41,626 nt of DNA, from positions 1 to 41,626 of the forward strand of contig CAZMCU010000008.1 in assembly GCA_964564915.1 (NCBI GenBank), in the 5' to 3' direction. The notes beneath the pieces are model-generated. The model saw only the letters and a list, made by a program, of their open reading frames with translations. It did not search any database and had not been told where the DNA came from. Made by a program: the position numbers and the translations under genes. The DNA is from JAFGBM01 sp964564915 (lineage in GTDB: Bacteria > Actinomycetota > Actinomycetes > Actinomycetales > Demequinaceae). Numbering within the stretch: the first letter of the stretch is position 1; every line of letters begins with the position of its first letter. Shown here piece after piece: positions 15,936 through 25,200 of the stretch.

Positions 15936-18900
15936 GTGCCGTCCTTGGCTCAGCCCCCGCTCGCGGCGCTTCTCGACGCGCTGCGCGATGACGCGGTTCT
16001 CCGGGAGGCCGACCCTTCGGCGGGCCACGTAACCGCCGCGACCGCGGCGGCACCAGCGCTCGTCGCGCTCTCGGTTCCGTCGGCGGGCGCCGGTTCCGTC
16101 ACGCTCGTCATCACGGCGACGGGACGCGACGCCGAGGCGTTCGCGGACGCGCTCGGCGCGTACCTCGGTCCCGAGCGCATTGCTGTCTTCCCCTCGTGGG
16201 AAACCCTCCCGCACGAGCGACTCTCCCCTCGGGTGGACACGGTCGCCCGCCGCGTCGCGACCCTCCGGCGCATCGTGCATCCCGCGCAGGTCGGGCAAGA
16301 GGCGGGCCTCCCCCCGCTCGCGGTGGTCGTCGCTCCCATTCGAGCCGTCATCCAACCGTTCGCGGCCGGGCTCGCGGACCTCACCCCCGTGACCGTTCGG
16401 GTGGGCGACCGTCTCGATTTAACCGACCTCGCCGGAAAGCTCGCCGCCTCCGGTTACCTCAGGGTGGACATGGTCGAGGGAAGGGGGGAGTTCGCCGTGC
16501 GCGGTGGGATTGTGGACGTCTTCGCACCGACGGACGCCCACCCCGTCAGGGTCGAGTTCTTGGGGGATGAGGTGGAGTCCGTGCGCTCGTTCGGTGTCGC
16601 GGACCAGCGCTCGCTCGATGCGGTGGGTCGCCTCTGGGCGCCCGCGTGTCGCGAGTTGCTCCTCACCGACTCCGTACGGGCCCGCGCGGCTTCCCTCGTC
16701 GACTCGGTCCCCTCCGCCGCCGACCTGTTGGCGCGGGTCGCAAACGGCGTTGCGACGGAGGGAATGGAGAGCCTCCTGCCCGTCCTGGCCGACTCGCTCA
16801 CGTCGCTCATCGACCAGATTCCGGCAGGCACGCGTGTGATCGAAATCGAACCGGAACGTTTGGCGCGGCGCGAAGAGGACCTGGTGAAGACCGCGGCCGA
16901 GTTCCTGGCCGCTGCGTGGTCGTCCGCGACGGATGGGCGAGAGGCGCCCATCGACCTCTCTTCCGGATCGTTCCGGCGGCTTGAGGACTTGCGCGAAAAG
17001 GGCACAGCGCGCGGACTGGGCTGGGGCAGCGTCGGCCCGTTTGGCCTCGAGGGGGCGATGGCGACGGGGATCGGTGCCGTCGATGAGCATCGGGGTCAGG
17101 TGGAACGGGCGCTCGACGACGTGAAGAAGCGGCTTTCCGAGGGATGGAAGGTCGTGGTCCTCGCCTCCGGTCAGGGGAGTGCCGAGCGGCTCGTCGAGCG
17201 CTTCGGTGAGGAGGACATCCCCGCGCGGGTGCAGGAGGCGTACGAACCCTTAGAAAGGGTCGCGTCCGTCGTCCCCCATATGCCGGGAGCGGGCTGGAGC
17301 GCGCCCGGTGCCCACGTCCTCGTCTTGTCGGAGTCCGACCTGACGGGGCGGGCCGCGCCCATCGCTCAGACGGGGAGGGTGCCGTCCCGACGCAAGGCGG
17401 TCGTGGACCCCATGTCGCTCCGGCCGGGCGACTACGTGGTCCACGAGCAGCACGGCATCGGTCGCTTTGTGGAGCTCGCGCGGCGGACCGTCCGCGGTGT
17501 GGAACGCGAGTACCTCGTCATCGAATATGCGCCCTCCCGCAGGGGGCTCCCCGGGGACCGGCTCTCCGTTCCCACCGATCACCTCGACCGCGTGAGCAAG
17601 TACGTCGGAGGGGAGACGCCCGCGCTCAACAAGATGGGCGGCGCCGATTGGGAGCGGGCGAAGGGGCAGGCCAGGAGGGCGGTCAAGGAGATCGCGGCGG
17701 AACTCATCCGGCTCTATAGCGCGCGCATGGCGACGGAGGGGCACGCGTTCGGTCCCGACACGCCATGGCAACGCGAGATGGAGGACGCGTTCCCCTACGT
17801 CGAGACCCCGGACCAACTCGTCACGATCGACGAGGTCAAGGCCGACATGGAGAAGGCCGTGCCGATGGATCGCCTCGTCTGCGGCGACGTGGGCTTTGGG
17901 AAGACGGAGATCGCGGTGAGGGCGGCGTTCAAGGCCGTCCAGGATGGCCTACAAGTCGCGGTCCTCGTCCCGACAACGCTCCTGGTGAAGCAACACGTCG
18001 ACACGTTCTCGGGCAGGCTCGCCCAGTTCCCCGTGCGGGTCGCCGCCCTCTCGCGTTTCCAGACGGACAAGGAGGCGCGCGAGGTGGTCGAGGGCCTCGT
18101 GGACGGAACCATCGACATCGTCATCGGAACCCACCGGCTCATCACGGGCCACGTGCGATTCAAGAGGCTGGGGCTCGTTGTCATCGACGAGGAGCAGCGG
18201 TTCGGCGTGGAACACAAGGAGACGCTCAAGGCGATGCGGACCAACGTCGACGTCCTCTCGATGTCGGCCACGCCCATCCCCCGCACGCTGGAGATGGCGG
18301 TGACGGGGATCCGGGAACTCTCCACCCTCGCGACACCGCCGGAGGAGAGACTTCCCATCCTCACCTACGTCGGTCCTCATGAGGACGCTCAGATCGCGGC
18401 CGCCATTCGGCGGGAACTGCTGCGCGACGGTCAAGTGTTCTTTATCCACAACTCGGTGGCGACGATCGACCGGACGGCCGCACGGCTCGCCGATCTCGTC
18501 CCCGAGGCCAGGATCGCCGTCGCGCATGGCCAGATGAGCGAGCATCAACTGGAGAACGTCATCGTCGACTACTACGAACGGCGATCCGACGTGCTCGTCT
18601 GCACCACGATCGTCGAGACGGGATTGGACATCCCCAACGCCAACACGCTCATCGTCGAGCGGTCGGACCAGTTTGGGCTGAGCCAACTCCACCAACTCCG
18701 CGGTCGCGTGGGCCGAGGCCGCGAGCGCGCGTACGCCTACTTCCTCTATCCGGCGGATCGGACCATGACGGAGCTTGCCCACGATCGGCTCCAGACGATC
18801 GCGGCACAGACCGACCTGGGTTCGGGCACGGCCGTCGCGATGAAGGACCTGGAAATCCGCGGTGCGGGAAACCTGCTAGGGGCCGAGCAGTCCGGTCACA

Positions 18901-19439
18901 TCGAGGGCGTGGGATTCGACCTCTACCTGAGGATGGTGGGCGAGGCGGTGCAGGGGTTCAGGGGTGGTGTCGTCGAGGAGACGCCTCCGGCGACCATCGA
19001 CCTGCCCATCGACGCGCACGTGCCCCCCGCCTACATCGCCCACGAGAGGCTCCGACTCGAGGCGTACCGCAAGATCGCTGACGCGGGAGATCCGGAGGCG
19101 CTCACGGCGGTCGAGGAGGAACTCCGCGACCGTTACGGTGAGCCTCCCGACGTGGTCCGCAACCTGTTCGCCATCGCGCGACTGCGGCTCGATTTGGCTA
19201 CCGCGGGAATCCGCGATGTCGTCGCACAAGGGAGGTACGTGCGGTTCGCTCCCGTCGACCTCGCCGACAGCGCGGCCCTGAGGGTGCGTCGACTGTTCCC
19301 GGGGACACTCATCAAGCCGCCCGTTCGCCAGATCCTCGTGCCCTCGCCCACGACCGCCCGCGTCGGGGGACACCCCCTGGTGGGACCTCCCGTACTCGAC
19401 TGGGTGCGCTCCGTCTTCCGTGCCGTTTCCGGAGATTAG
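15936..19439 (+). CDS. mfd: Transcription-repair coupling factor
   Basis: ATP-driven translocase that removes RNA polymerase stalled at lesions and recruits UvrA. The 1167-aa product contains a UvrB-like N-terminal part (FPSWETLPHERLSP, GRGEFAVRGGIVDVFAP). The polymerase-interacting CarD-like domain follows (LRPGDYVVHEQHGIGRFVEL, YLVIEYA). The RecG-like helicase shows Walker A GDVGFGKTE (Lys656) and box II DEEQ (751-754), then SATPIPRTLEMA and the TRG motif region GLDIPNANTLIVERSDQFGLSQLHQLRGRVGRG. The C-terminal regulatory domain closes it. GTG at 15936, just after pth, is preferred; a TTG at 15897 inside pth is an alternative. Its TAG stop lies within the -10 box of the next gene. Confidence 0.95.
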   Translation: MPSLAQPPLAALLDALRDDAVLREADPSAGHVTAATAAAPALVALSVPSAGAGSVTLVITATGRDAEAFADALGAYLGPERIAVFPSWETLPHERLSPRVDTVARRVATLRRIVHPAQVGQEAGLPPLAVVVAPIRAVIQPFAAGLADLTPVTVRVGDRLDLTDLAGKLAASGYLRVDMVEGRGEFAVRGGIVDVFAPTDAHPVRVEFLGDEVESVRSFGVADQRSLDAVGRLWAPACRELLLTDSVRARAASLVDSVPSAADLLARVANGVATEGMESLLPVLADSLTSLIDQIPAGTRVIEIEPERLARREEDLVKTAAEFLAAAWSSATDGREAPIDLSSGSFRRLEDLREKGTARGLGWGSVGPFGLEGAMATGIGAVDEHRGQVERALDDVKKRLSEGWKVVVLASGQGSAERLVERFGEEDIPARVQEAYEPLERVASVVPHMPGAGWSAPGAHVLVLSESDLTGRAAPIAQTGRVPSRRKAVVDPMSLRPGDYVVHEQHGIGRFVELARRTVRGVEREYLVIEYAPSRRGLPGDRLSVPTDHLDRVSKYVGGETPALNKMGGADWERAKGQARRAVKEIAAELIRLYSARMATEGHAFGPDTPWQREMEDAFPYVETPDQLVTIDEVKADMEKAVPMDRLVCGDVGFGKTEIAVRAAFKAVQDGLQVAVLVPTTLLVKQHVDTFSGRLAQFPVRVAALSRFQTDKEAREVVEGLVDGTIDIVIGTHRLITGHVRFKRLGLVVIDEEQRFGVEHKETLKAMRTNVDVLSMSATPIPRTLEMAVTGIRELSTLATPPEERLPILTYVGPHEDAQIAAAIRRELLRDGQVFFIHNSVATIDRTAARLADLVPEARIAVAHGQMSEHQLENVIVDYYERRSDVLVCTTIVETGLDIPNANTLIVERSDQFGLSQLHQLRGRVGRGRERAYAYFLYPADRTMTELAHDRLQTIAAQTDLGSGTAVAMKDLEIRGAGNLLGAEQSGHIEGVGFDLYLRMVGEAVQGFRGGVVEETPPATIDLPIDAHVPPAYIAHERLRLEAYRKIADAGDPEALTAVEEELRDRYGEPPDVVRNLFAIARLRLDLATAGIRDVVAQGRYVRFAPVDLADSAALRVRRLFPGTLIKPPVRQILVPSPTTARVGGHPLVGPPVLDWVRSVFRAVSGD

Positions 19440-19442
19440 GAT
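19437..19442 (+). promoter_or_regulatory. -10 box overlapping the mfd stop codon
   Basis: TAGGAT uses the TAG stop of mfd as its first three bases. It is followed by six bases and the ATG of the lipoprotein gene. This is the leaderless spacing seen before metG and ppx. Confidence 0.55.
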
Positions 19443-19448
19443 GGCGAC

Positions 19449-20066
19449 ATGACTCACTTGCGACCGTGGCCGCTTGCCGTCGTCGGGGCCCTCGCGCTCG
19501 TCCTGACCGGATGCGCCGTCCCCGGGGGAGGCTCACCGAGCGTCGCCGCGATCTATCGGGATCGCGTTATTACCACCGCGGACGTCGACGACCTCTTCGT
19601 CACCCTTGACGCGTTGGGTTCACAGCCCGACCCGGGGCAGGACCTCACGCTCCTCCTCATCGGACAAGAAGCGGTGACCATCGCGGAGTCCCTCGGCGTG
19701 AGCATTTCCGACGACATCGCGCGTCAGGACGCTCTCATGTGGATGTACGTGGAGGGGAGCGACCTGGCGGAGCCGACCCCCGCCATGCTTGAGGTGACCC
19801 GCGAGGTTCTCGCGATCGCCGTCATCGCCAGCGACCCCCAGGGAAGCGTTGCCCTCATGAACCTGGTCCAGGATGTGCAAGCGAACACGGTCGCGAACCC
19901 CCGATACGGAACGTTCACCTTGGACAACTTCTCCTCATCCATTCAGGACATTTCCGATTTCCTGATGCAAGGGGGTTCCAGTCTTGGTCCGGCCGAGTTC
20001 ATCGCGTTTATGGATGTCGATGGCTTTTCCACGGGGGCACGACCGGAGTGGATGCCGGGTGGCTGA
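19449..20066 (+). CDS. Putative SurA-like lipoprotein
   Basis: The 205-aa product has a lipoprotein signal peptide (lipobox LVLTGC, near residue 22). A segment VAAIYRDRVITTADVDDLF follows, resembling the start of SurA-type chaperone N-terminal domains (the common pattern is a short strand, then T-x-x-DVD). The rest is helical. No parvulin isomerase domain is present, so catalytic function is unlikely. A lipoprotein of this kind between mfd and mazG is common in Micrococcales. It overlaps mazG by 8 bp. The chaperone role is inference. Confidence 0.75.
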   Translation: MTHLRPWPLAVVGALALVLTGCAVPGGGSPSVAAIYRDRVITTADVDDLFVTLDALGSQPDPGQDLTLLLIGQEAVTIAESLGVSISDDIARQDALMWMYVEGSDLAEPTPAMLEVTREVLAIAVIASDPQGSVALMNLVQDVQANTVANPRYGTFTLDNFSSSIQDISDFLMQGGSSLGPAEFIAFMDVDGFSTGARPEWMPGG

Positions 20067-20673
20067 TGGTCTCCAGCGCCTCGTCGAGGTGATGGACCGG
20101 CTTCGGTCCCCCGGCGGATGCCCCTGGGACGCGGAGCAGACGCACGAGTCGTTGGCGCGCCACGCGATCGAGGAGACGTACGAACTCGTCGAGGCAATCG
20201 AATGCGGCACGCGAGCGGACCTGCGAGAAGAGCTGGGTGACGTCCTCCTTCAGGTGGTGTTTCACGCGCGGGTCGCGCAAGAGCACCCCACCGACGCTTT
20301 CGACCTCGACGAGGTCGCCGGCCTGGTCGCCGACAAGTTGGTCGAGCGTCACCCGCACGTGTTTGGCGACACTACGGTGTCCGGTGTTGACGAGGTGCAC
20401 GAGCACTGGGAGAGGATCAAGGCGGAGTCGAAGGCGCGGGGATCGATCCTCGATGGCATTCCGACGGCTCTCCCCGCCTTGGCTCGCGCCCAGAAGGTGC
20501 TTTCCCGCGTTCGCCGCGCGGGACTGGACGTCCGGGGGCCCGCCGGGGTGGGCGTGGGGCAGGCCCTTCTGGATGCGGTCGCGCGAGCGGAGGCGGAGGG
20601 GGTCGATGCCGAGGGGGAGTTGCGGGCGGCGACCCGAGCGATCGAGGACGCGATCCGTGAGGCCGAAGCATAG
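20059..20673 (+). CDS. mazG: MazG family nucleoside triphosphate pyrophosphohydrolase
   Basis: Hydrolyses (d)NTPs to monophosphates and pyrophosphate, cleaning the nucleotide pool. The 204-aa product shows the family start LVEVMDRLRSPGGCPWDAEQTHESL and the metal-binding EETYEL...E/LREELGDVLLQVVFHA motif, then VADKLVERHPHVFGD and the EHWERIKAESK segment. GTG at 20059 places this motif at the usual distance from the N terminus; earlier starts would lie within the lipoprotein gene. It overlaps that gene by 8 bp. Confidence 0.93.
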   Translation: MADGLQRLVEVMDRLRSPGGCPWDAEQTHESLARHAIEETYELVEAIECGTRADLREELGDVLLQVVFHARVAQEHPTDAFDLDEVAGLVADKLVERHPHVFGDTTVSGVDEVHEHWERIKAESKARGSILDGIPTALPALARAQKVLSRVRRAGLDVRGPAGVGVGQALLDAVARAEAEGVDAEGELRAATRAIEDAIREAEA

Positions 20674-20707
20674 GACTTCCGTCTGGCCCGTCTTGACGGC
20701 CGGTGGA

Positions 20708-20713
20708 TAGACT
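20708..20713 (+). promoter_or_regulatory. -10 box for eno
   Basis: TAGACT lies about 35 nt before the eno ATG, leaving a short leader that ends in an AAGGAG ribosome site. No good -35 is visible at 16-18 bp. Confidence 0.5.
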
Positions 20714-20747
20714 CGTTGAGGATCATCCCAACAAGTCAAGGAGCAAC

Positions 20748-22028
20748 ATGGCCACCATTGAGGCCGTCGGCGCGCGCGAGATTCTCGATTCGCGCGGCAA
20801 TCCAACAGTTGAGGTCGAGGTCGCCCTTGAGGATGGCACGTTCGCGCGTGCCGGTATCCCCTCGGGTGCATCGACCGGTATTTTCGAGGCGGTCGAGCTT
20901 CGCGACGGCGACGCAACCCGCTACCAGGGCAAGGGCGTGCTCAAGGCCGTCGATGCCGTTATCGACCAACTCGCCCCCGCCGTCGTCGGTCTCGACGCGG
21001 CAGACCAGCGTCTCGTCGACCAGACGATGATCGACCTGGACGGGACCCCCAACAAGGCGAAGTTTGGCGCCAACGCGATCCTCGGAGTGTCGCTTGCGGT
21101 TGCGAGGGCGGCTGCGGATAGCGCCGACCTTCCGCTCTACAAGTACATCGGAGGCGCGAACGCCCACATCCTTCCCGTCCCGATGATGAACATCCTCAAC
21201 GGTGGGTCCCACGCGGACTCCAACGTCGACATCCAGGAGTTCATGATCGCCCCCATCGGCGCCCCGACGGTCCGCGAGGCCATTCGCTGGAACTCCGAGG
21301 TGTACCACAACCTCAAGTCCGTGCTGAAGTCCAAGGGTCTCGCCACGGGGCTCGGGGATGAGGGAGGTTTCGCCCCAAACCTCGCCTCCAACCGCGAGGC
21401 GCTCGATCTGATCGTGTCCGCGATCGAGAAGGCCGGATACAAGCCCGGCAAGGACATCTCGCTCGCGCTCGACGTCGCGGCATCGGCCTTCTTCAAGGAC
21501 GGAAAGTACACGTTCGAGGGTGGGACCAAGACCCCGGCGGACCTCATCGCGTTCTACCAGCAGCTCGTGAAGGACTACCCGCTCATCTCCATCGAGGACC
21601 CGCTCGATGAGGAGGATTGGAAGAACTGGGCCATCATGATGGAAGCCATGGGCGAGGGAACCCAGATCGTCGGCGACGACATCTTTGTCACCAACCCCGT
21701 CCGCATCGCTCGGGGCATCGCCGAGAAGACGGCGAATTCGCTCCTCGTCAAGCTCAACCAGATCGGTAGCGTCTCCGAGACGCAGGACGCCGTGACGATG
21801 GCCGCTCGCGCTGGCTTCACGGCGATGGTGTCCCACCGCTCCGGTGAGACCGAAGACACGTCGATCGCGGACCTGGCCGTTGCGTATGGCATGGGTCAAC
21901 TCAAGACGGGGGCCCCCGCCCGTGGCGAACGCATCGCGAAGTACAACCAGCTCATGCGCATCGAGGAGGAACTCGAGGAGGCCGCCGTCTACGCCGGTCG
22001 CTCGGCATTCCCCAAGCTCGGAGCCTAG
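20748..22028 (+). CDS. eno: Enolase
   Basis: Glycolytic dehydration of 2-phosphoglycerate to phosphoenolpyruvate. The 426-aa product has ILDSRGNPTVEVEV at the N terminus, GASTGIFEAVELRDGD, the metal ligands in LALDVAAS, ISIEDPLDEEDW and VGDDIFVTNP, the catalytic Lys in LLVKLNQIGSVSE, and SHRSGETEDTSIADLAV. The ATG has an AAGGAG site upstream. The last codons of eno (SAFPKLGA) and all following sequence to the start of ftsB recur 3277 bp downstream, after the SGNH gene. eno itself is intact. Confidence 0.98.
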   Translation: MATIEAVGAREILDSRGNPTVEVEVALEDGTFARAGIPSGASTGIFEAVELRDGDATRYQGKGVLKAVDAVIDQLAPAVVGLDAADQRLVDQTMIDLDGTPNKAKFGANAILGVSLAVARAAADSADLPLYKYIGGANAHILPVPMMNILNGGSHADSNVDIQEFMIAPIGAPTVREAIRWNSEVYHNLKSVLKSKGLATGLGDEGGFAPNLASNREALDLIVSAIEKAGYKPGKDISLALDVAASAFFKDGKYTFEGGTKTPADLIAFYQQLVKDYPLISIEDPLDEEDWKNWAIMMEAMGEGTQIVGDDIFVTNPVRIARGIAEKTANSLLVKLNQIGSVSETQDAVTMAARAGFTAMVSHRSGETEDTSIADLAVAYGMGQLKTGAPARGERIAKYNQLMRIEEELEEAAVYAGRSAFPKLGA

Positions 22029-22129
22029 AACCCCGACTCGCTGCCCCGGCAGCCAGTCTCCGGCGCGGTGCGCCGGGACAATGGAGGGCGTGACCGCCCC
22101 CACCCGTCCCGGCGTGCCGCGCTCGCGTT
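22008..22129 (+). repeat. Direct repeat, left copy (eno end to ftsB start)
   Basis: 122 bp identical to 25285-25406 as far as I can read. It contains the last codons and stop of eno, a GC-rich hairpin, the ftsB -10 box and the first codons of ftsB. Identity extends six bases further left (22002) with one difference: A at 22007 versus G at 25284, the third base of an Ala codon of eno. To the right the copies diverge from 22130 onward. Confidence 0.95.
22060..22076 (+). terminator. Hairpin after eno (left copy)
   Basis: CCGGCGC and GCGCCGG form a perfect 7-bp stem around a GGT loop. There is no T-run. It is the probable eno terminator, and it is duplicated at 25337-25353. Confidence 0.55.
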
Positions 22130-22137
22130 CCGTTTGA
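22090..22137 (+). pseudogene. Truncated 5' stub of ftsB
   Basis: The first 13 codons after the GTG (VTAPTRPGVPRSR) match intact ftsB at 25367. The frame then leaves the repeat and stops after two more codons at TGA (22135-22137). The duplicated -10 box GACAAT (22077-22082) sits before it, so the stub may still be transcribed and lead into the SGNH gene. It encodes no functional protein. Confidence 0.85.
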
Positions 22138-22162
22138 CAGAACCCCCTACCTCCGCCACGAT
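22134..22162 (+). promoter_or_regulatory. Possible promoter of the SGNH gene
   Basis: A perfect -35 TTGACA (22134-22139) begins four bases past the end of the repeat. A 17-bp spacer leads to CACGAT (22157-22162), which has the key A and T. The start would give a leader of about 35 nt before the ATG at 22205. The element lies in the inserted DNA, not in the repeat. Confidence 0.4.
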
Positions 22163-22204
22163 GGTCGCGAAGCATCGGCGCTCGCATGCTTGGGGGAATT
22201 CGCG

Positions 22205-25200
22205 ATGAGAAAGTTCTCAACCGCGTTGGTCTGTTTCGCGATGGCCGTGTTCATGTCGCCGCCCGCGCTCTCCGCACCGCCACTCGAGTCCAGTCCCGCG
22301 GTCGCCCCCAGTCGCTCCTTAGCGGCCGCTGAACCGGGCGATGACTATTCGTCTGGGGCGCTTCTTGAGCATGACGGGGACAACGAAGACAACCCGCACA
22401 ACGGCTGTTACGACAACCAGTTGGGCGGAGGTACCCCCTGGGCATACGTCGATGATGAACGTGTCGACCTGCCCTTCGCGGTCCAGTCGGACGGACAGTA
22501 CTGGTACGACATTTGGATCTCTCCCCAGGGTGCGCTCGCTCACGACCAGGGGAGTCTTATCGCTCCTGAGATGGACATGGAAGACGTAGACCTTATTCGA
22601 TCGTCGGAGATCTACGCACCGATGTTGGGGGGATATTCTATCTATGGCTGGTTTGATGAGGAAGATCACCTTTCACCCACCTTCGGTCAGCACCTTTCAA
22701 CGGTCTACTACGGGTTCACCTGGTATGGAAACCACGACGAGGGCTACCACAAGGCCCTCTGTGTAACCTGGCTAGATATGGTGCCAAGGGTGCTCGTCGG
22801 GTCACCGGAGTGGGTGGCAATCCCTGGAGATCCCGCTGGGGGTTACTGGACACAAGAGATCGATTGGGATCCGACCCGGCGCAACTCATTCCAGATGCTG
22901 CTCGTTGATCGCAACGAGACGGGGCCGGGAAACTTTGACATCGTCTACAACTACGACACCGTCCAATGGCAAGTCGAGCAGTCTGGCCCTGACCTTTCCA
23001 CCGGAGAGCCTTATTTCAATTTCCTTGAGGCGGGGTGGTCGCTCGGAATACCTTCCTACGGGGCCGAGTTTGCGTGGAGGGGATTAGTTGAGGGGCTTGT
23101 CGGAGACGATGGCGAAGTTCTATTAGAGCCCGAATTCCCATTCCTCGAGGATCACTGGTTCCCTCAACACGACGCGTGGGGCGTCCACGATACGTTCCTC
23201 AACAGTTCGCCTACCGGGCTCGCCGTAACGAGTACCAATTCCGACCAAGTAGGGCGTCACGTCTTCGAAATCAGGAGGCCTCCGATGCTTCTGTGGCGTG
23301 GCGATTGGACCCACGGAGGCCCACAGTACGTAGCGCTCGGGGACTCGTTCCAGAGCGGTGAAGGCACGGAATATAGGAACGGAGGAGAATTCCTTCCCGG
23401 AACGGACGAAACGGAGGACTACCTCAACAGCGACGGCTACTTTGTGGAGCGCCCACGCAACCAGTGTCACCGTTCGGACAAGGCGTATCCCGTGTTGCTG
23501 AACGGTTGGATCCCGGAGGACATGTCCGTCACGCTCGATTTCTGGGCCTGCAAAGACATGTATATCGATGACTTGACCGAGAGCGAAAGGGACTATTACG
23601 GTCCTCCGTGGACTGACCCTGAGAAGCCCTCATCCTTCGTCGGGCGAATCGATGACGGATCGATGTCATCTCTTGACCGACTTGGAGATGAAACGTGGCT
23701 CGTGACCATCGGAATCGGAGGCAATGACATCGGCTTCGCGAAAGTCCTCAGCGATTGTGCTGCGGGGAATCACTGGAATGGATGGGCGACGTGCTTCCGG
23801 CCTGGCATTGTAGACGAGACTTACGAACTGATCAGTGATCAGTCCGAACCCCTCGAAGAGTTGTATGGCGAAATCCGCGATAGGGCTGATAACGCGGCGG
23901 TCTTCGTTCTTGGCTATCCACGTTTCTTCGCCACCGAGGAGGAGGTCGATGCTTGCTGGGCGGACTACGAGGCGACGTGGACGATTCCCCGGGACTGGGA
24001 TATTGACTACTGGTTGAACCTTGGTGATTACTACACCGATGAAGGCACCTGGATTCATCGCCCCGGAGACCCGGCCTATCTACCCCCAGGAGCCGACCCG
24101 GATCTTGATTATGGCCCGGACACCATTCAGGCCCAAACAGAGTGTCGATGGCTTGAGGACAGTACCTCAGGAATCAATCGGGTTGAGCAACTCTTCATCA
24201 ATGATGGGGTCGAGAAACTAAACGATGTCATTCGAGAGGCCGCCCACGGTCTGGCGTTCTATGTCGACATCGAAGATGTGGGCTACGGGCGGGAGATCGG
24301 TAGTTGCTATGACTCGTCGAAATGGTTTATGAACGGCGTAGCACATGAACAGTCGTTTCACCCGAACGCACTTGGGCACGAACTGATCGCGAAGGAGTTC
24401 CTGCGGCAGTTGGTCGAGCCTCGGTACGGGCAGACCCCGCTCATCAACCCGGGCGAACAGAAGCAATACATCTACAACGTCATCGGGGGTAGCGGTACGA
24501 AATTGCACGTTTCGGGGTTCTGGCCTGGCTCCGATGTGGTTCTCACGTTGACCTCTCCCAGCGGAGTCGAATACACGCGAACCTCCGTGCCGCCTGGCTC
24601 AACCCGGATCACCCGTTCTTTGCTGGAGTACATCGAAGTTTCGGACCCGGAACCGGGCGACTGGACCATCACGGCCTATGGTGCTGACATCGCCCCCGGG
24701 GGCGAGTCCTTCCTTCTTGACATCGAATTCGAACCGTCTCCCAACGAACTACCGGTGGGGGAAATCCAGATGGATCGCCAGGGTTCGACGGTCACCTTCT
24801 CTGCTCCCGGCAGTGTCGACCCCGATGGAACGATCGTCGAGTACTGGTGGGATTTGGGCGACGGGACGTTGGTGACCGCTCCTGAGGTGACCCACACGTA
24901 CGCCAGCGCCGGTACCTATCGAGTGGGTTTGATTCTCACCGATGATCGTGGTGGAGAAGGATTCGTCTTCGCCGATAGCCCCGTCGTGATTTCCGAGCCC
25001 GCAACCACCGGATCGGGTGGCACGGATGCTGGGACGGGCTCGGAGCCGGAACCGTCCATATCGGGAGAACCGCAGCCGACGCCGAGTTCGGGAACGGACA
25101 TTGGTCCCACCCCTGAGCCGAGCCCCAGTCCCAGTGTGATCGCGGGTGGGTCAACAAAGCCGGGTTCTGGAATGGGGCTGTGGTGGATGGTGGTGACGCT

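Noticed and set aside
20736..22220. Long minus-strand reading frame (494 codons) opposite eno
   Set aside because: It mirrors the conserved enolase gene and lacks any family motif. It is a by-product of high GC content.
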